Positions 47,341 through 58,245 of a stretch of 64,000 nucleotides of DNA are shown here, piece by piece. The notes under the pieces are model-generated. The model did not search any database. It saw nothing but the letters and a program-made list of their open reading frames with translations, and was not told the DNA's origin. Origin of the DNA: Rhyacophila brunnea (taxonomy: Eukaryota > Arthropoda > Insecta > Trichoptera > Rhyacophilidae); assembly GCA_022495005.1 (NCBI GenBank), contig JAGYXB010000135.1:1550001-1614000 (forward strand), in the 5' to 3' direction. Made by a program: the position numbers and the translations under genes. The first letter of the stretch is position 1. Each line of letters opens with the position of its first letter.

Positions 47341-47747
47341 AACATTCTCGGGCATATAAATTTTATAGTCGCCATTATTTAGAGCATACCTCAGTGAAAC
47401 GGCAAATAATTTTCAACCATAGGTACGACGAAATTTTGGACTCGCTGGCAATTGGAGAGCGAAAGTCGAGCTGTGAACATGTCAATTTGTTGTGTGGTGG
47501 CGACGGGGGTAGTTATTCTTAAATCGTGTAAAGATGACTAAAAACGTTACCCATTTAGGTACTTGAAAAAGAAAACATCTCAAAGAATATATTATTATTG
47601 TTACTAATAGAACAATAAACTGAACATTAATTGGGCGCATGTTGAATTTTCATGACAAATTATGTTTTCATCCGTCGTTTGCACAATCTCCGCGTCACGT
47701 AGTCACGATCGTTTTACACCGTGCCCCAGCTGAAGTATAGCCTTAAT
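47341..47747 (-). repeat. Block B of the inverted duplicated noncoding element
   Basis: Its reverse complement runs parallel to 28222-28628 from ATTAAGGCTATACTTCAGCT through GATCGTGACTACGTGACGC, AGATTGTGCAAACGACG, TAATTTGTCATGAAAATTC, ATGCGCCCAATTAATG, TTTTCTTTTTCAAGTAC, ACGTTTTTAGTCATCTTTA and GCTCTCCAATTGCCAGC to GCCCGAGAATG. Both blocks are 407 bp. It keeps the CAGCTG and ATTGTGCAAA motifs. The flanks on both sides do not align with the flanks of block A. Confidence 0.8.
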
Positions 47748-47961
47748 GGTATCAACAGTGCTCCAAGTCTTTCACATAAGTATAATCATACAATATTTTT
47801 TAATAAAGTATATCATAAAATTACTTTTTAGTAAAAAAAAAAAAAAAAACTTTTTTTTAACAAGTGAACCTCAAATACGTATTTTTAATTTTCCAGATAA
47901 GTGCTCTAATCAAATACAATATCGAAATAAACGTCTTCTCGTCAATAATTCCAAATGATTA

Positions 47962-48267
47962 TGCCCTGCGCATCTATTCTATACACAAGGCTGTTATCGA
48001 CCGGCTATCGAGAGTAGTTTATCATATTTATGTATTTATTATAATTGTTACAATAAGTTAGCCGTCTAAACAGTCAAAACTGTCCATATTGCTCTAAAAG
48101 TTAACCCAGCCAAAAGAGGTGCTGTTAAAATATAGCATTTGTTAACAGTTTATACGGTTAACTTATTGTAACAATTAACCTCAATACATAAATATGATAA
48201 ACTACCCTCTATAGCCACCGATAGCCGCCTATAGCAGCTTTGTGTATAGAATAGATGCGCATAGGTG
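47962..48267. mobile_element. Long-armed MITE (about 110-bp inverted arms)
   Basis: The left arm (47968-48075) has GCGCATCTATTCTATACACA, TAGTTTATCATATTTATGTA and AATTGTTACAATAAGTTA. The right arm (48143-48262) is their complement. TTA flanks both ends (47959-47961 and 48268-48270), again a TWA target. The arms enclose about 70 bp with no gene. TAGCCGGTCGATA-like segments (CCGGCTATCGAGAG, CACCGATAGCCGCC) repeat within the arms. It is not the same family as the 153-bp MITE. Confidence 0.75.
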
Positions 48268-48379
48268 TTATTCAATATTCATTAAAAGATGGCAACCATA
48301 ATAAATTGTCATTTTAAATTGAGGTGATACACATTTTTAATTTTAATCTTGCATTTGCTAATAACTTTAATTTTCATTA

Positions 48380-48960
48380 AAAGAAAATTTACATTCGTAT
48401 AATATTCATTCAGTCATGAATAATTTGAAAATCGCCTGTTTATACGATTAGCATTTCTCCGAAATATTAGTGAAGTATTTCATATCAATCCTTGTTAGTA
48501 TTGTAATGGGCAAAACGTATAACTCATTTAAATGTCCAAGGATCGGGTGTAATAAATTAAATCTGACGTGCCACGAAATCGATTATGTTTTTCGATCATC
48601 GTCAACTCGACTCATTGTAACACTGAGCGGTCTCATTGTTCGCACGATGTCGGTTATTGTCGGCCGTGTTTGCCAGTACTCAGGGTGTGTTTGCCAGAGG
48701 TACGCCATTCGAGGCTTCGCATACATTGTTTTTCCTGTACGCCACCCTGGCTTGAACATGCCGCATCTATTTGCCTTTACGTTCGCCGGCAACGATAATA
48801 CGTTACCGCAGACGTCTTTCCAATACTGTGGTTACGGAAAATCAGCTGGATTTACTCACGCAAATAGCACCGTAAAACTTGTACTTTTTTGTTAGTGAGT
48901 AATAATTAACTTTCCCTTACGAAGGGTTACTTTAATAGCCGCCATTTCTCTATGTAGATT
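48380..48960. other. G+C-elevated island with an unexplained 141-codon frame
   Basis: The plus frame 48470-48895 opens at GTG, not ATG, and encodes several cysteines (CPRIGCNKLNLTC, CQYSGCVC), but I cannot assign a domain, and two other frames are also open through much of it. TTTGCCAGTACTCAGGGTGT and GTTTGCCAGAGGTACG repeat a TTTGCCAG word 22 bases apart. CATTGTT/CATTGTA words occur four times (Sox-like). Regulatory sequence is as likely as coding. Confidence 0.3.
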
Positions 48961-50029
48961 GAAAAGTGAAAGTAAAAAATATTTATTTATTTGAGAGCAG
49001 CAATGGTAATGTACGTATGATAATAATATAGTATATTATGCTTGAAAGGAAAAAGAAGATTAGTCTAAAATTACAGCTTTTCAGAAAATCCAAAAATTTG
49101 TGGACAATTTTGCGTAGAAAATTCTATGTTTATTTATAAAATTTACTAATCGGTGAACTGAATTCAACTTTTTTCTTTTCATTCTAATTCATCATAATTG
49201 TTTAATTCAGAATATTTAAGTCAATTTCTCATTTTAAGCTCGTTCTTCTTTTTTTCTTTTGCACACAGATACTACTATATATAAGCATCAGTGTTTATAT
49301 TTCTACACTAGGCTAACCATGCCTACTCTCCTTAAAAAATGGGATCCAACTCGATTGTAGAATAATCACTCTGAAAAGTTTTGGCATAAATTCTTCTCTC
49401 CAAGATCAGAAGTCCTATTAGTGAGGTTTTACGTGGGGAATACAGTGATTTTATACCGAGAGAGTCATGTTCGGACCACAGTTCAACTATACGATGCTGT
49501 TTGCAACAGTACTGAGTACTGCGTGAAAGAATCTGGAACATCCTCATAATATCTTTGTGTTAATAGTCAAACAAGGCTGTATACTAGCGTCCTTTTTTCT
49601 ATCACCATGGTGGATTTAATTATGTATAATATGGTTCTCCCCGACAGTGAAATAGGCCTACATCATGACATCTGTGCTGCTTGGAGTACTCAAATAACGT
49701 AGTCATATTTGACTCGATGATTGAACGGTTAGAGGTAACCGTAAACTCTAGCCATTTAGCCGGCAGCCATATATCAAACTATTTAGGAATATCGCATCCA
49801 TGTGTATAGCCGATTGTGCAAATATTATTATGCGCCTAGAGTGACAATTGCAACCTCTCGAAACATGAAAGTTGTCAAAAAAATGAAACGTTAAACAAAA
49901 ATGCCATCAGACGCCAACACAGAGATTATTATGTATTGAGCGCAGAAATCTTTTGAGGTGGTCTCTCTTTGTATAATCATATAGGTATGCACGTTTAATT
50001 ATATTTCAATCTCTAGACAAAAGTTAATA
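48961..50029. other. AT-rich spacer with moderate G+C at 49400-49560 and 49600-49860
   Basis: No gene or repeat family was recognised. The 71-codon minus frame at 49332-49547 has no motif. Confidence 0.4.
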
Positions 50030-50300
50030 TTGGTGCACTCATCTGTCATTTTGCAGAAGATACGGCGACCGGTGACGTTTGAATTTAAATGACCAACTCG
50101 TAGCAGTTTGCGCAGGCGTAACTGCAACATTGACGGTGAGCGATCTGCAGGCTGAGTCGTATGAAATTTTTAAGCGAAGGTCTATGAGATACTGTGTGTT
50201 TTGTAAATAACGATAATATCACATCAACGTATTCGAGATGTTGTAGATGAGACGAGTGAAGATGTGCGAGCCCGCTTAGGTCTTCATAATATGTATGTTA
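50030..50300. other. G+C-elevated noncoding island
   Basis: It includes ATACGGCGACCGGTGACG, TTTGCGCAGGCGTAACTGC and GCGAGCCCGCTTAGG-like sequence. No frame is seen. Possible regulatory element; AT-rich spacer follows to 51679. Confidence 0.3.
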
Positions 50301-51679
50301 ATAAAAGGTACGGTGAATCTACATTACTTAATGACTTTAAGTGTTAAGTGTTGATAATACAATACTTGCGTAACAATACTATGTTTTTGTGTCCTTGACG
50401 TAATCCGATAAATTGCTTTTTTAAAAATACGCCTTCCTCAGATTTTGATAAAACATGTGTGTCTACGCGATGTTTCTTTGTCTCAATTGAATTACGATTC
50501 TTAGTATTCCCAACGCATTTTGAAAGAAACGCTCTGATAAGTGAAATGTGTGTTCTTAGAAAAAATATTCATTGACCGAAAATATAAAAGGAATCGTGAG
50601 AAAAATAACAATATGCACTAAAAAAATATGTCTTCTTCAATCACTTTGATAGAAGATACTCAAAACGGTTTTTTTTTTCATAATTAAATATGTTACTAAG
50701 TATCTCAAAAACAATGACAGTATCAACTCCAGCTTGATAATAATAATATCATGACGGTATTGTTTTCAAAGTCGGCTACCTCCATATAATGTTATTTTGC
50801 CTTGATTTTGAATCTAATATTTAAAATCCACCTCCATTTGTTGGTAAATAGAATTAAACATTGTTGATCATATTGATCAGTATGTTGTATTTTTATATTT
50901 TTAGAACGAAATTTAAACATGACTATCTATGAACTTTTATGACGTTTAAGACATAAATTTATTTCGTTATTTGCTTTTTCTAACTGTTTACTGATATTCT
51001 CCGTTAACTATGTTTTGTACTATTCTATTTTAATCGTTTTTTGTGACCTTGGATTCGCATTTCGGCATCTTCATGTAAATGTCCTAGTACGCATTTACCA
51101 TTTGGCTAGTATGCATAGTGCCTAAAGATGCCAAAAAATGAAGTTCTCTCGGTCGATAGTATTAATTTACTCATTTGTTTTCACCAAGAAACCTCCAATG
51201 CTTGCTCAGAATACGAAAATGTTTTGCAACTTTATCGCCAACTTTGATAAAAAACAGTCTTAAAAGTAGAAGGATCCTTCAATTATTAGAAAATCAAGAT
51301 TTAATAATCTCAGGAAACTCTCTTTAGTGATAATCATTGACCAGATTTTGACTTAGTTTTCATCATATTAATTATATACTATAAAGTGTTTCATTGATAA
51401 CTATAGAATAATATTATGTGGTGATAAATTGAATACTAAATATTTTTCGGTCCAAAAAGAAAGACCTTGCAAAATTTATATAATGATATATAAAAAGCAG
51501 AAGACACTTAATTTCCACCTATATAGATACATACGTTTGTGTGCCTTGCTAGTTGTTCATTTACCTGTATGAAAGCGCACGTGTCTAATTTAATGACTAA
51601 GCCGCTGGTTACTTCTTGAACTTCTCATTCTAAACAAAATAGCCCTCGCTACCTATTCAGAAATTTAAATACAAACCAT

Positions 51680-51900
51680 TGTATCTTATTGAGGGTGTCT
51701 GGGCTCTAATCTCAACGCTGCACGGACGTCGGTTTGGGCGAGCGGCTCGCCTGTGACAACATTGCAATTGGATTTCGTTTCCCGGCTAAGCCGAAGCTTA
51801 ATTCCAACCGAAACCCACCCCCGACTGTCCGGGCCCTGGCTGCCGGCCGACCTCTGAGCGCCGATAAACAATGCTGTAATACGTGAGGCTTTGTTTTTTA
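51680..51900. other. Strong G+C-elevated noncoding island
   Basis: It includes GGTTTGGGCGAGCGGCTCGC, CTGTCCGGGCCCTGGCTGCC and AAACAATG (Sox-like) near 51866. The 74-codon minus frame has no domain. AT-rich spacer follows to 52813. Confidence 0.35.
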
Positions 51901-52821
51901 GATTAGCCAAATATCACTCGAGGATAGTAAGCTAATTTTCTTTGTTCTAAATTTTTACTGGAAAATATTTTTCGCACTCTGGCAACCCTGATGGATATTG
52001 AAAGTCATGTTTGAAATTCGAAGGTAGATTAAATACACTGGTGCTTGAGATTTTAATCGTTTAATATATATTTTCTTATGCGCAGGGTGTTATATGATAC
52101 GAATACGTCTCCATTGAAATTTTCCAGGCACCATATTATGATAAATAAAGATTGCCCTGATGATGACTAACCTCACATAGGAGTTGGCACAACAATAAGA
52201 AAAATACAAAGAATGTCATGGTGTTAATCAATGTTAATCAAAAATATAACTAATAGCAAACCTTTGGTAATGTTCTGTTTTAAAAGTGACAGTTGATATC
52301 GAGAAATGCAGCAGAGTAGATGGGAGGAGGATAAGGAGTTCATCAGATTCTTACCTGTAAAAAATGAAAAAAAAATATTATTTTCAAACATGTACTTATG
52401 TAAAATATATTTCCTGATATTATGATTTAATTCGTGTATTTTTAAATGTCTTTATTATTATTATACAATCAAATTCAATTCAATTATTATTCGTGTGCTA
52501 ATTTTGTTTACATGAGTGAATAATATTACATATTACTAAAAAGTGTTCGACGTCTACAACCCGATATGAAACAGATCATAATGAAAAAAATTAAGAACAG
52601 TATAACAATGAAATAAAATTCAGTATTAAAAAAATATACAAAATTATGTATTTAGGTATACCTATTATTTTGATTAATTATTTATCTACCTTTGAATAAA
52701 AAATGCAGGTCAATAACTATATACCTTGGAAGAACAATAATAAAATGTACAAGCTACCGAGTTACAGATAAGCACAGAAAAAGTAGCAAAGAAATAATTT
52801 ATGTCTAAAACACATATCCAT

Positions 52822-53597
52822 CAGTGGCGAAGGGTGACTTTTGGAAAGAGGTAGGCTGTGGAGATATGATAAAAAGAGCACACTTGTCAGGTATACTTAC
52901 GAGAATAGTACGATATTTACTACTAAGGAATAGGCACACACTAATAAATGATAACGACACACTAATTCAATGAAACTTCAAAAACTCATTGACGACATAA
53001 AAATGAGCGATGTGTTTAAATTACGTATTTTTCAAAACATGTACACCCATCAAAAATCATTAGATAAAATTTATTTTTATTTTTAAAAACAATCTATACT
53101 TACTTATTTATTAATATTCGATTAAACGCCGTTGAAATTATTTTTTTAATTATCTAATTATTATTGATTTTGGACAAAGTACGCAGTCGTGACAACAATA
53201 TTATGTGCGAATGTTTTAGACGCTGCGAAAGGAGCTTGCCTCATTTCGTACAAATCAGACTTGCTGAGGTTACGAGACGTAAAGTCCATACGAAAAAAAC
53301 TCAGAATTATTCCAAACATAATCGGAAATTTATTTACGTCGAGAAGTCGCGGCGTTTATTATTTAATTTACGGCGCGGCGCTTTGGTTTTTTTAATACCT
53401 TTGCAGTTGTTTTGTAAACTGTGTAATACTGTTATACATTCCTACATATGCGATCTCGTTGGCAAAATAAATTATTTTTATATAACATAAAATAACGAAG
53501 TGATTAAGTATATAAATATGTCAATATGCAATTAAAAAATATTTTTCTTAAGAAGGTAGGCTTTAAATAATCGCCTAGTATGGAGTCTTCGCCACTG
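52822..53597. mobile_element. Non-autonomous hAT element (776 bp)
   Basis: It starts CAGTGGCGAAG and ends CTTCGCCACTG, hAT-like inverted repeats, with an AGGTAGGCT word inside both ends (direct orientation). The flanks ATATCCAT (52814-52821) and ATGTCCAT (53598-53605) match at 7 of 8 positions, a decayed 8-bp target duplication. No transposase remains. The interior at 53160-53460 is G+C-richer and holds a 108-codon plus frame (53164-53490; MCECFRRCERSLPHFVQIR) that I do not recognise and do not call a gene. Confidence 0.8.
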
Positions 53598-53605
53598 ATG
53601 TCCAT

Positions 53606-54700
53606 AGATGTATTCCAACTTAATACAATTTAGTAAGCTTTCTAAGAGAGCCTACTAGTCTAATAATGCCATGAATAGTATCCATACAGTCTGAAATATA
53701 TAATATTTTTGGGAATTACATTTATGTTGATTCATTATATTCATAATAATTCCGTAGTTAGAAGTCAGAAGTAAAACTTAGTTGGGCGTCTATATTTTAT
53801 TGTAACTACCGCGAGTGGAATGCATTTCGACAGGATTTTTAAGTTGGTAATACCTCGGTTACTCTAGCTAGAGCATTATTATAGTCAACTAAGCAAGTAA
53901 TAATGACACAATAATGCCGTCACGATAAATTACGATCTTTGTATTATTCTATGTATTTTGTTGCTAATAGAATATTTTTATTCCGCTACAAATAGCTATT
54001 TTATATTATTTGTTTTCGTTTTTATTTATCTGGATAACCAAACTTTGACTTGTAGAACAATTTTGGGCATTCAATTTCACACAATGAGTTCATTAATATA
54101 AATATTAATAATGGTTACATTCATAACTAATTTTCTTATCCTCACATCCTTTTAATTTATAGAATTTATTTATACGCAGAATTCCACGAAACGCATATTT
54201 ATGAGCAATATTTATAACAATTTTACATTAAATCACATGAAAGTTGTCGAATGGACGTAATTATATTTTTATCTCAAAATTTAATGGATATTTAATTCGA
54301 AATATCCCGTTATTTGATCGTTCAATTAGTAAACGAGTTCACAAAAAAGATTATTGCGTACGATAATGTAGAAATGCAAATTTCACACTCACCGTTACAA
54401 GCAAATTAATGAACACGCTCTGTATTATTGTTAAATCATCATTTTTACATAATTACCTCTGCTCAAATTATTATTATCATTGGCTGGAAATAATTAAATG
54501 TTTTTATCCTTCGTTCTCTTTTGACTATGCTGATTGTTAATAAATTATTCAATCAGTAAATATTGGAAATGTGTTTATTATGTTAAACAGCCATAAATCT
54601 CTCATTAGTAACTATATTCTATTATAAATATGGTTATTCCCTTATGGTAATTCTTTCAAATATACATTTACCTACTACAACATAATAATAAAATAACGCG
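53606..54700. other. AT-rich spacer
   Basis: Nothing is recognised. Confidence 0.45.
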
Positions 54701-55440
54701 TATCGTACACGTGCATGGATTTAAGTACTCACAAAAAATAGTGTGTAAGTATTTTAAACTATCGCATTGCTGAATGCAAAACTTTTCTATGTAACTAACT
54801 ATGTCTACTATGTCCAGGGAACTCAGAAATAATAGGAACTGAAATACCCAGCGGGTAAGGCGATAGCACGTAACCGACTCGAGTAAGGAAAAATCTGGGT
54901 TAAACTTACACACGTGTCAAGAATACGTTGTACGTCGAATACTGAAAACTGCTCTCGGTTTATGCATTTACGCTCATTTAATGTTGGTGTATTATACACA
55001 CTATTGCACGTGCATAATGCGTGCTTCATTTTTGTAGGACACTCACACATTCAAAAACCCTGCATCAACGTGCGGCGTATTGAATATAGCCTATCGGTAT
55101 TCTATTTATTATCTGTTCTGTGACTATGTCGCTAATCACATTCTTCATGTTTTATGTTGTCCATTATATGGTGCTATTTGTCAGGCTGTGACGTCAAAAA
55201 TTACCTGCGTGGTGTAGTTCGTTTTTTTCCCGGCAACTTCGCCACTATCGTTCTACTGCGCAGGCGCATATATCGTACAAATTCCAACTGACACGTGAAA
55301 ATTAAGACGCTTCCGACTTTTTTTGATCCATGCATGCAATTTTGCAACTTGTACGACAATACGTGTTTACGCGTGCATTTTTTTGTTGTGGCCGTGATAA
55401 TACGTATTGTTAGCAATAAATCCATGCACGTGTTAACGGG
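54701..55440. promoter_or_regulatory. Candidate enhancer: cluster of CACGTG boxes
   Basis: Palindromic CACGTG occurs at 54708, 54911, 55007, 55292 and 55427, with further ACGTG or GCGTG cores at about 55019, 55068, 55205, 55361 and 55370. CACGTG is bound by bHLH-zip factors and circadian-type bHLH-PAS factors; NCGTG cores are bound by ARNT/Tango partners. Part of the island (54815-55122) is duplicated at 57115-57420. Frames across it (69-81 codons) look like chance. Regulatory function is inferred from motif clustering alone. Confidence 0.4.
54815..55122 (+). repeat. Direct duplicate, copy 1
   Basis: It matches 57115-57420 from CAGGGAACTCAGAAATAAT to TATTTATTATCTGTT with scattered substitutions and few indels. 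Shared runs include GGCGATAGCA, AACCGACTCGAGTAAGGA, ACTGAAAACTGCTCTCGGTT and CGTGCATAATGCGTGCTTCA. Confidence 0.85.
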
Positions 55441-56681
55441 GTATTATATTGTAAAAACCACGTAATAATCTTATATTGGAATTCATCTTATGTACTGTTT
55501 GTGCTTTAATTATTGATGTGCAATTTCAAAAAGCTTTTGGTGATTGAATATAGAGAAAATAATCTTTTTCACGTCGGCTATAAACCAGATAACATGTATT
55601 TTGATACTATTTACATTTTTGTGATTGTTCATATAAATATTCTTCATACTCGTAACGCATTTTACGCGTGTTGCTCGGATTGCAGACTTGTGACAAATAT
55701 ATAAGCGCAACTATAAATTACTACAATACAAAATCACAGCTTATATAATAATTAGCCTTAGTAACCGTATTTACATTATTTATACAATTACAGTTTTGTC
55801 TTTAAAGAATGAGCTTACCTTAAAATTGTGGCGAAAGGTTTTTTTGTATTATATTTCGTAATAAAATATGTTTATAGTAAAGTTACAATTATGTAATAAT
55901 ATGATTTATTAATTAATTGTTTAACTTAATTTTTTTTACTTATTTTTTTCATTTCCACACATTGGTAAAATAGTTTCAGGCAATATTAATAATAATATAA
56001 CCGTATTTATATATTTAAAAAAACCATCGAAATACTTATTTACATATTTATTTTAATTTTGAATGTAAAAATAATTTATTTTATAATAAACTATTTCATT
56101 ATTATTATGAACACTTTATCTCATTTTTTTTTTTTTTTATTATATCATGTAAGTTCTTTCCCATAAAATCACTGTAATAATAAAAAAATATATGTATAAA
56201 ACATTGATTGATGAATATGCCAAGCAAAATGATTTGTTAAATATATTACATATATATAAAATATATGTTAAATATATAGTATAATTAAAAATAATATAAC
56301 CAACTACAAGCAAGTTATCATTGTAAACGTTTTTACCCCACTATAAAATTTTACTGACATATAATTCAGTCACTTTGTTTTTAGTGGAACAGATACCAGA
56401 CCTTTTTCATCCAACCTTTACTGCAAACAATTGCAAACCAACACCTTCGAATATCCTTTGTATCAATGGATTTTGCACGTCTATTTGTGAAAACTTACAA
56501 GAGATGAGCGATAATAAAACATTTAAATATATATAATATATAAATCATAACTTTATTAAATTATATTTTACATTATTTTAATATTTCTGTGTCATTGCAT
56601 TTGCATTACATAATTACATCATTATAATTAAATCAGTACCAAATAATTCTAAATGAGTGTGAAACTTAGAGCATAACGGAA
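55441..56681. other. AT-rich spacer between duplicates
   Basis: No gene. Poly-T near 56124-56139. TATATAT-type strings at 56225-56280 and 56525-56545. Confidence 0.45.
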
Positions 56682-56955
56682 AATTACATGATAAAAAGAA
56701 CTTTTTATATATCACGTTTTTAAATCTTCTGTTGAATAATATTAACTTTACAATTGTATGTATTAATAAATACTTTTATTACCTGACAGAAATACTGAAT
56801 AAATATAGAATACTGAAATGTCATTTTGCCATTTCTTATTGATTTCCATAGTAACGCACGTATATATTAATAATTTAGTTGCTAGGACTGGACATACAAG
56901 AAAAAATGTGTACTGGACAAACAAGAATACGAGCTAATAAAAACGTGGTAAAATA
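56682..56955 (+). repeat. Dispersed repeat family 3, copy 2
   Basis: It matches 36232-36665 at both ends. This copy has extra bases around 56775-56835 (ACTTTTATTACCTGACAGAA and an AATATAGAATACTGAAATG segment) bounded by repeated ATACTGAA words. It lacks the 210-bp middle of the other copy. Confidence 0.7.
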
Positions 56956-57114
56956 GGAAAAGTCTATCACTTGGATCAAAAATAAAATTGTCAGAAAAAA
57001 TCTTCGACGATTTAAAAAAAATCTGGATACATTATAGAGCTATATAAGATTTGTGAAGGAATTCCCGGTAGTCAGTTGATATATGGGCCGCGCCTGGAGG
57101 ATATGGGTGGATAA

Positions 57115-57420
57115 CAGGGAACTCAGAAATAATGGGAACTGAAATACATAATGGGTAAGGCGATAGCAGGTAACCGACTCGAGTAAGGATGAATCCGTGT
57201 TAAACTTACACACGTGCCTAGAATACGTTTAACGTCGAATACTGAAAACTGCTCTCGGTTTATGCATTTACGCTCCTTTAATGTTGGTGTATTACACACA
57301 CTATTTCACGTGCATAATGCGTGCTTCATTTTCGTAGGATACTCAAACATTCAAAAGCCTGCTTCACCATGCGGCGTATTGAATATAGCCTCTTGGTATT
57401 CTATTTATTATCTGTTTTGT
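57115..57420 (+). repeat. Direct duplicate, copy 2
   Basis: The second copy of 54815-55122, about 2.3 kb downstream. It keeps CACGTG at 57211-57216 and 57307-57312. The other boxes of the parent island lie outside the duplicated part. Its right neighbour differs (AGTGGACAACTTCAAGAG). Confidence 0.85.
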
Positions 57421-57639
57421 AGTGGACAACTTCAAGAGATATGCAGAGAGGTAAAGTGTGATAGACTAGAGAGAGATAGCTCGGAAGAATATGGATTCCA
57501 ATATATCAATAGTGTAGTAGACTATGTTGATATGAATGCTATCAATTTCACATTTTTTCTATTCATATAATGATAGATATCCGATATAAAAAGAAACGTT
57601 TACTTTACAATTATTTTTATTTTTGATTTTGTTTGTATT

Positions 57640-58245
57640 TGTTTTTTCCAAATAATATCAAATGGCGAATGGAGAACAGCTGTGACTCCAGGTAATTATA
57701 CTATTCAATTCTTGGCTGGACAACATGGTTTCGCTGGTAGGCTCTATGACCCTGATATTTTTACCCGTTCAACATGTTTATGTGGCGGAAAACTACAAGA
57801 TGCAAACCAAATCCTGTGGGAATGTCCAAAAATATGTATGGAAAGAGAGGAGCTATTCAAATCAGTTCAATCAGCTAGTGGGCCCATCGGGTCGTCCAAT
57901 CTAGTCGTCACAAAGACCAATTTTGATGCATTTAAAAACTTTGTAACATCGTACTTCCAACGTGAAGATCTTTTCACTTGGATTGTATGGCAGTTTTCTA
58001 TTAGCTTTTCTTACTTAATAGAATTTAAAATTTTATCTCTATGTGCTCCTCTCTCACATGGGTACTTTTAAAAAGTCATGAAAATTCAGTCAAAGTACAT
58101 TAAAATACATGGCGACCTCAGTCTAGAGTAACTGCTCCTAAAACACTCCCAGTAATAAAAAAAAATGCTTCATACCAAATGTAGGGTTCCGCGAAACGCC
58201 AGATCAATGTCGGGTATTGCGGATGTGGTTTGGTAGAGCCATTAA
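57640..58245 (+). pseudogene. LINE 3' end (R1/I/Jockey-type C-terminal zinc knuckle), 5'-truncated
   Basis: The frame to 58071 carries FLAGQHGFAGRLYD and CLCGGKLQDANQILWECP, the C-terminal CCHC-like knuckle found after the RT in several LINE clades. Here Cys-32, Cys-34 and Cys-48 (numbered from 57682) are present, but the expected histidine reads as glutamine (DANQ), perhaps a loss. Downstream SASGPIGSSNLVVTKTNFDAFKNFVTSYFQR ends the protein. A 3' UTR to about 58245 is shared with 31143-31372. No RT or endonuclease lies upstream. Confidence 0.75.
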
